Shown here: positions 60,373-64,000 of the stretch, one piece after another | How positions within the stretch are numbered: the first letter of the stretch is position 1 | Layout of the letters: the number at the start of each line of letters is the position of its first letter | Assembly (NCBI RefSeq): GCF_900113605.1 | Contig: NZ_FOPY01000011.1 | Location: 1-64,000 of the forward strand | Direction of reading: 5' to 3' | Length of the DNA: 64,000 nt | Source of the DNA: Modicisalibacter xianhensis | GTDB lineage: Bacteria; Pseudomonadota; Gammaproteobacteria; Pseudomonadales; Halomonadaceae | Position numbers and translations under genes: made by a program | Notes under the pieces: generated by a model | The model's input: the letters and a program-made list of their open reading frames with translations, nothing else | The model's database searches: none | What the model was told of the DNA's origin: nothing

Positions 60373-61146
60373 TCATAGCTGGCGCCGCCAGCGACTCTCG
60401 ATGGTATCGAGCTCGGCTGGCCCATAGAGCGCCTGCCCGTGGCCCCCGTAGTGAGCCCATAGCTGATCGCCAAAGTCGTAATGCCACCATTCGCTGGGCA
60501 GGTTGGTGAAGCCCTGCTCGCGCATGGCATTAAAGAGCAGGCGACGGTTGTCACGCGCCCGGGCCAGGCGTGCATCGTGGGTACCCTGCCCTTCCAGGGC
60601 GGCGGTATGCGAGGCCGGCACCGCCTCGTCGAACAGCGTGCCCATGTCCAGCTGCAAGCCGTCCGCATCGCACAGCGTCACGTCGACGGCGCCACCGGTA
60701 AGGTGCGGACTCGGCGCCAGGGGATCGCGACTGGGAACGGAGACGAACTCCCGGGTCCGCGTCAGCAGTTCCGTCTCGTCGGCCTCGCCATGGTGGGCAC
60801 GGATCGCTTCATACAGCGTATCGAACAGGTACTGCTGTACCCGCCACGGGCGCCAGCCGTCCAGCACCACCAGTTGCAGCCCCGCCGGCAGCGAGCGCGC
60901 CACGGCCAGCAGCCTGCGATACACGCCTTCGCGCACGTAGCACTCCGGCACGGCACCGGGGATGCCCTGCTTGGCGTAGGCCGGAAACACCTTGATCGGC
61001 GGCGGCGCCAGGCTCATGGGCACCAGAGGTTCATCGCTGCCCTGGATAGGCAGGCGCGTGACGCTGGCCCAGGGCGGTTCTTCCAGGCTCGGAATGGACG
61101 GCAGCCGGTCGGTCAAAGACGAGTTTCTAGAAGGAGTCGACATCAT
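60373..61146 (-). CDS. D-alanyl-D-alanine dipeptidase, VanX/DdpX family (M15D)
   Basis: A 257-residue zinc peptidase. The metal ligands are H148 and D155 in SPHLTGGAVDV and H222 in SEWWHYDFG, with catalytic base E219 and the conserved arginine R99 in GWRP. This set matches VanX and E. coli DdpX, which split D-Ala-D-Ala. I see no signal peptide, so it is probably cytoplasmic. It starts three bases after the TRAP permease stop, so it is co-translated with a TRAP transporter. No vanH or vanA is present, so this suggests use of a peptide as food or recycling rather than vancomycin resistance. Confidence 0.9.
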   Translation of the reverse strand: MMSTPSRNSSLTDRLPSIPSLEEPPWASVTRLPIQGSDEPLVPMSLAPPPIKVFPAYAKQGIPGAVPECYVREGVYRRLLAVARSLPAGLQLVVLDGWRPWRVQQYLFDTLYEAIRAHHGEADETELLTRTREFVSVPSRDPLAPSPHLTGGAVDVTLCDADGLQLDMGTLFDEAVPASHTAALEGQGTHDARLARARDNRRLLFNAMREQGFTNLPSEWWHYDFGDQLWAHYGGHGQALYGPAELDTIESRWRRQL

Positions 61147-61149
61147 TGT

Positions 61150-62427
61150 TCATCCAAGCAGGGTCGGCAGCCAGAGAGTCAAGGGGGGATAGAGAATCAG
61201 CAGCACCAGCACCAATATGGCGGTAAGCACGAAGGGCCAGATCGTCTTGAACAGCTCGACGATCTCCAGGCGGCTCACGGCGGCAGCCACGAAGACGCAG
61301 GCCCCCATGGGCGGGGTAATCAGCGCGATGGTGATATTCAGGGTAATGATGATCCCCAGATGCACTGGATCAACCCCAGCCATCATGGCGACAGGCGAGA
61401 AGATCGGCGTGAGCAACATCAAGGCCGAGACTTCTTCCATGAACATGCCGGTCACGAAGGTGATGGCGCTGATCATCAACAGAATAATGACAGGATTCTG
61501 CATGTAAGGGGCCAGCATCTCCACGAACTGCGCCGGGACCTGGGCATAGGAAAGCAACCAACTGATGGTGGCCGACGCTGCCATGATCAGGAAGATTGCG
61601 GACGTCAGGCGCACCGTATCGATAATGGCTCGCCACACATCGGCAAGCCCCAGGTTGCCCAGCAGGAAACCGCACAACGCGACGTAGAGCGCCGTCAGTG
61701 CGCCGGACTCGGTCGGCGTCACGAACCCCATCACGATGCCGGCCACAATGATGAACGGCGCGACCAGGGCCGGCATGGCCGCCAGGGCAGCCACACCCAG
61801 TTCGCGAGCCGCAGGCCAACTGCCCCGCTTGGCCAAGCCCTTGTGCCAGGCATAGCCAGCGTTCATGACCATGAACGCGAGCCCAAGGACCAGCCCCGGC
61901 ACGACACCGGCCAGAAACAAATCGCCCACCGAGGTGTTGGTCAGCGAAGCGTAGAGGATCATGAAAATGCTGGGCGGAATAATCGGACCGATCAGCGAAC
62001 TGCCCGCGGTCAAGCCGGCAGCAAACGCGGTGGAATACCCTTCCTTGCGCATCGAGGGCACCAGTAACGACCCCAGCGCGGAGGTATCCGCCACCGCCGA
62101 GCCGTTGACGCCGGCGAAGAACACGCTCGATACCACGTTGACATGCCCCATGCCGCCACGCAGATGACCGACCAGAAGGCGCGCCAGCCCCATCAGGCGG
62201 TCCGTCAAACTGCTTACGTTCATCAAGTTACCGGCAAGGATGAACAGGGGAATCGCCATCAGGGAGAACGCGTTGATACCGCCGAAGAACTGCTGCGGCA
62301 TCATTCGCGGAATCATCGAGACATCGACGAACAGAAACCCGACCAGCGCTGTCGTCAGCAGGGCCAGGAACAGGGGCAGCCCCAGCAGCACATGAGCCAG
62401 AAAAACCCCCAGCATGGCAAGAATCAT
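61150..62427 (-). CDS. dctM: TRAP transporter large permease (DctM family)
   Basis: A 425-residue membrane protein, the standard DctM length, with about 12 membrane segments. Family landmarks are VFFAGVNGSAVADTSALGS, GSSLIGPIIPPSIFMILYA and TPTESGALTALYVALCG. It is the ion-coupled channel of a TRAP uptake system. The start overlaps dctQ (ATGA). An upstream extension of the frame lies within dctQ and is not used. Confidence 0.94.
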   Translation of the reverse strand: MILAMLGVFLAHVLLGLPLFLALLTTALVGFLFVDVSMIPRMMPQQFFGGINAFSLMAIPLFILAGNLMNVSSLTDRLMGLARLLVGHLRGGMGHVNVVSSVFFAGVNGSAVADTSALGSLLVPSMRKEGYSTAFAAGLTAGSSLIGPIIPPSIFMILYASLTNTSVGDLFLAGVVPGLVLGLAFMVMNAGYAWHKGLAKRGSWPAARELGVAALAAMPALVAPFIIVAGIVMGFVTPTESGALTALYVALCGFLLGNLGLADVWRAIIDTVRLTSAIFLIMAASATISWLLSYAQVPAQFVEMLAPYMQNPVIILLMISAITFVTGMFMEEVSALMLLTPIFSPVAMMAGVDPVHLGIIITLNITIALITPPMGACVFVAAAVSRLEIVELFKTIWPFVLTAILVLVLLILYPPLTLWLPTLLG

Positions 62428-62915
62428 GCGGTATCCTCCACCAAGGTGCGCAGCGGCGCCGGGCCATACCAGAGCGCGTGCCAGGACAGCAGAGCGAAGC
62501 CTACCGGCAACGACATCATGGGAATGGTCCGGCTGATCCCCAGCCCCGAGCTGGTAAACATGGATACCGATAGGGCGTACTTGTAGCTGATCACCGTACC
62601 GGCGATGGCCAGTCCCAGCGTCAGCAACCACTGATAGACATTGAGCAGGCGGCACAGGGCGGGAGGCAACAGCCTCTCGATCAACGCGACTCGCATATGA
62701 CCACCCTCGACCCATACGGCGCCCGCCGCCAGCAGGACACTACCGATGATTAGGTAGCGAGCCAGCTCGTCGGTCCAGATAGGCGCCCCTCCTGCCAGGT
62801 AACGCATGAAGACGCCATAGAGGATGACGGCCAGGTCGATGAACAGCATGCTGCCGGCAATGGTCAACGACACCCACCGGCTGATGGACAGCACTCTTGA
62901 ACGAAGTGATGACAT
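62424..62915 (-). CDS. dctQ: TRAP transporter small permease (DctQ family)
   Basis: A 163-residue protein with four membrane segments. It has the DctQ-like FMRYLAGGAPIWTDELARYLII near residue 35. It pairs with DctM. A 64-base gap containing a perfect hairpin (62942-62963) separates it from the binding protein gene. Confidence 0.9.
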   Translation of the reverse strand: MSSLRSRVLSISRWVSLTIAGSMLFIDLAVILYGVFMRYLAGGAPIWTDELARYLIIGSVLLAAGAVWVEGGHMRVALIERLLPPALCRLLNVYQWLLTLGLAIAGTVISYKYALSVSMFTSSGLGISRTIPMMSLPVGFALLSWHALWYGPAPLRTLVEDTA

Positions 62916-62941
62916 GGAAAGTTCTATTGGCAGATGACAGG

Positions 62942-62963
62942 GGCAGGGAGACGTCTCCCTGCC
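62942..62963 (-). terminator. Perfect 22-bp palindrome between dctP and dctQ
   Basis: GGCAGGGAGAC (62942-62952) is followed directly by its reverse complement GTCTCCCTGCC. The hairpin lies 17 bases after the dctP stop. Such hairpins in transporter operons often stop part of the transcripts or protect the 3' end, so that more binding protein than permease is made. Confidence 0.6.
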
Positions 62964-62979
62964 GTGACAGGAGAGGTCG

Positions 62980-64000
62980 TTACTGCGCCAGCTGCGACAT
63001 GCCGGCGTCCTCGAGCGCCATATCGATCCAGCGCTGCTCGATCCCTTCGTCCTTCAGCCACTCCAGATAAGCAGGCTGGCCCTGCTTGCGGAAGGCCTCG
63101 AGGTCTTCCTGCGCAGGACGAATGATCTCCATCCCCTGCTCCTCGAGATAGGCAATACGCTCGTCCACCTTGGCTTCGTTATACTCACGCGCCTTTTCGT
63201 TGGCTTCGGCCACTGCTTCCATGAAGGCCTGGCGGGTATCCTCATCCCAACTGTCCAGCATTTCGCCATTGCCGACCAGGAATTGGTCAGAGTACTGAAT
63301 GTTGGCCAGGGTCAGATAATCCTGCACTTCGTAGAGGCTGCCCAGGATGATGTACATTGGCGGGTTCATCTGGCCGTCGGCGACACCCGTACGCAGGGCC
63401 ATGTAGACTTCCGTCCAAGGAATCGGCGTCCCCGAGGCACCGAACGCCTCATAAAGCGCTACCTGGCTGGGATCCATGGCGCGAAAGCGCAGCCCTTCGA
63501 AATCCTTTGGCGCTTGGATGGGGCGCTCGTCGTTGGTAAATGCCAGGAACCCGCCCTCCTCGACGACGGCCAGCAGCTCGGCACCGGTGCGTTCACGCAG
63601 GGCGTTCTCGACTTCCTTCCAGTACTGCCCTTCGTCGAAGAAGGTGCGTGCCGCCTCGAAATCCTCGAACAGGAAGGGGATCGCGCTGACATAGATTTCA
63701 GGAACGACAGGCGACATTCCGGCGAAAGAGGCAATATTCAGGCTGGGCGTGTTCATCACCTGCTCCATACGCGCCTGCTCTTCGCCAAGCATGCTGTTGG
63801 GATACAGTTTCAACTGAATCTCGCCATTGGTCTTCTCGGCAACAAGATCCTTCAGGTTGGTGGCAAATACATGGACGGCATTCTTGTCGGGATCAGGAGC
63901 CCCGTTATAACTCAGATTGACAGTCGTTTCGGCATGCACGGAACCCGTGAGCATGGCGAGGCTCAGCGAAACGGCCGAAGCCAGAGCTTTCAATGGAAGC
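62980..64000 (-). CDS. dctP: TRAP transporter periplasmic binding protein (DctP family), start at or beyond window edge
   Basis: About 337 residues are visible, with a signal-peptide hydrophobic core (SLSLAMLTGSVHA, cleavage before ET) and the DctP pattern: NLKDLVAEKTNGEIQLKLYP, MLGEEQARMEQV and, in the ligand site, RFRAMDPSQVALYEAFG with an arginine for carboxylate binding, then MALRTGVADGQMNPP. The first in-frame start in view is a TTG at 63993 with no ribosome site, so the true start is probably just past 64000. Ligands of this family carry a carboxylate; a D-Ala-containing peptide is suggested only by the vanX-like gene in the operon. Confidence 0.9.
   Translation of the reverse strand, partial: LPLKALASAVSLSLAMLTGSVHAETTVNLSYNGAPDPDKNAVHVFATNLKDLVAEKTNGEIQLKLYPNSMLGEEQARMEQVMNTPSLNIASFAGMSPVVPEIYVSAIPFLFEDFEAARTFFDEGQYWKEVENALRERTGAELLAVVEEGGFLAFTNDERPIQAPKDFEGLRFRAMDPSQVALYEAFGASGTPIPWTEVYMALRTGVADGQMNPPMYIILGSLYEVQDYLTLANIQYSDQFLVGNGEMLDSWDEDTRQAFMEAVAEANEKAREYNEAKVDERIAYLEEQGMEIIRPAQEDLEAFRKQGQPAYLEWLKDEGIEQRWIDMALEDAGMSQLAQ

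Noticed and set aside
60373-61146. Vancomycin resistance gene
   Set aside because: The protein is VanX-like, but there is no vanH, vanA or regulator, and the likely host is Gram-negative. A catabolic or recycling dipeptidase is more likely.
60481-62067. 528-codon plus-strand frame over vanX and dctM
   Set aside because: Rich in His, Gln, Arg and Gly without order; the minus-strand genes have complete zinc ligands and TRAP signatures.

Overview
The window is a GC-rich (roughly 60-65% by eye), densely coded stretch of a bacterial chromosome. The gene families point to an aerobic gammaproteobacterium, most likely Halomonadaceae (Halomonas or a close relative). The reasons are the small acidic proteins, tripartite tricarboxylate (Tct) and TRAP transporters, CbtAB cobalt uptake and the oxygen-dependent cobalamin pathway. 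This placement is inference from family content, not from a marker gene. I see no rRNA, tRNA, CRISPR array, insertion sequence or prophage.

Left part (1-8.9 kb): the start of an L-2-hydroxyglutarate oxidase gene, an orphan molybdopterin oxidoreductase, an arsenic resistance operon (arsR-arsC-arsH-arsB) with overlapping genes, a tRNA-hydroxylation protein (trhP), a quinone-reductase-like dehydrogenase and two small unknown proteins.

Catabolic part (8.9-28.1 kb): first comes a LysR gene divergent from an iron-type alcohol dehydrogenase. Next is a tctCBA transporter operon with two dehydrogenases. A GntR regulator with two DNA-binding domains follows, in an operon with a UxaA-type dehydratase and divergent from an L-fuconate dehydratase, and then an SDR. 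Together these look like uptake and oxidation of a sugar acid or related hydroxy acid. Perfect inverted repeats sit in the two main promoter regions and share the core TTGC-N2-GCAA. After this comes a three-subunit FAD/[2Fe-2S] amino-acid or opine dehydrogenase with its own binding protein, a divergent LysR and a RidA protein, then a CoA-transferase.

Middle (28.2-30.0 kb): a small exported repeat protein and an ATP-grasp-like protein whose motifs appear in permuted order.

Cobalamin region (30.1-60.3 kb): two cobalamin riboswitches head two operons. The first is btuB-btuF-btuC-btuD (B12 uptake). The second is cbtB-cbtA-chlID-cobB-cobW-cobN-cobG-cobH-cobI-cobJ, continuing after the inverted cobK with cobL-cobE-cobM-cobF-bluB-cobQ-cobO. 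A convergent block on the minus strand (cobT-cbiB-cobD-cobU-cobS-cobC and a cobU-like gene) makes and attaches the nucleotide loop. The set covers the aerobic route from precorrin-2 to adenosylcobalamin, including lower-ligand synthesis. The uroporphyrinogen methyltransferase, the corrinoid reductase CobR and the CobS/CobT chelatase subunits are not seen. A fused ChlI-ChlD protein probably replaces the last two. An orphan SinR/Cas2-like gene with palindromic upstream DNA lies between the two halves.

Right end (60.3-64 kb): a TRAP transporter operon (dctP-dctQ-dctM) that ends in a VanX-type D-Ala-D-Ala dipeptidase gene, an unusual pairing.
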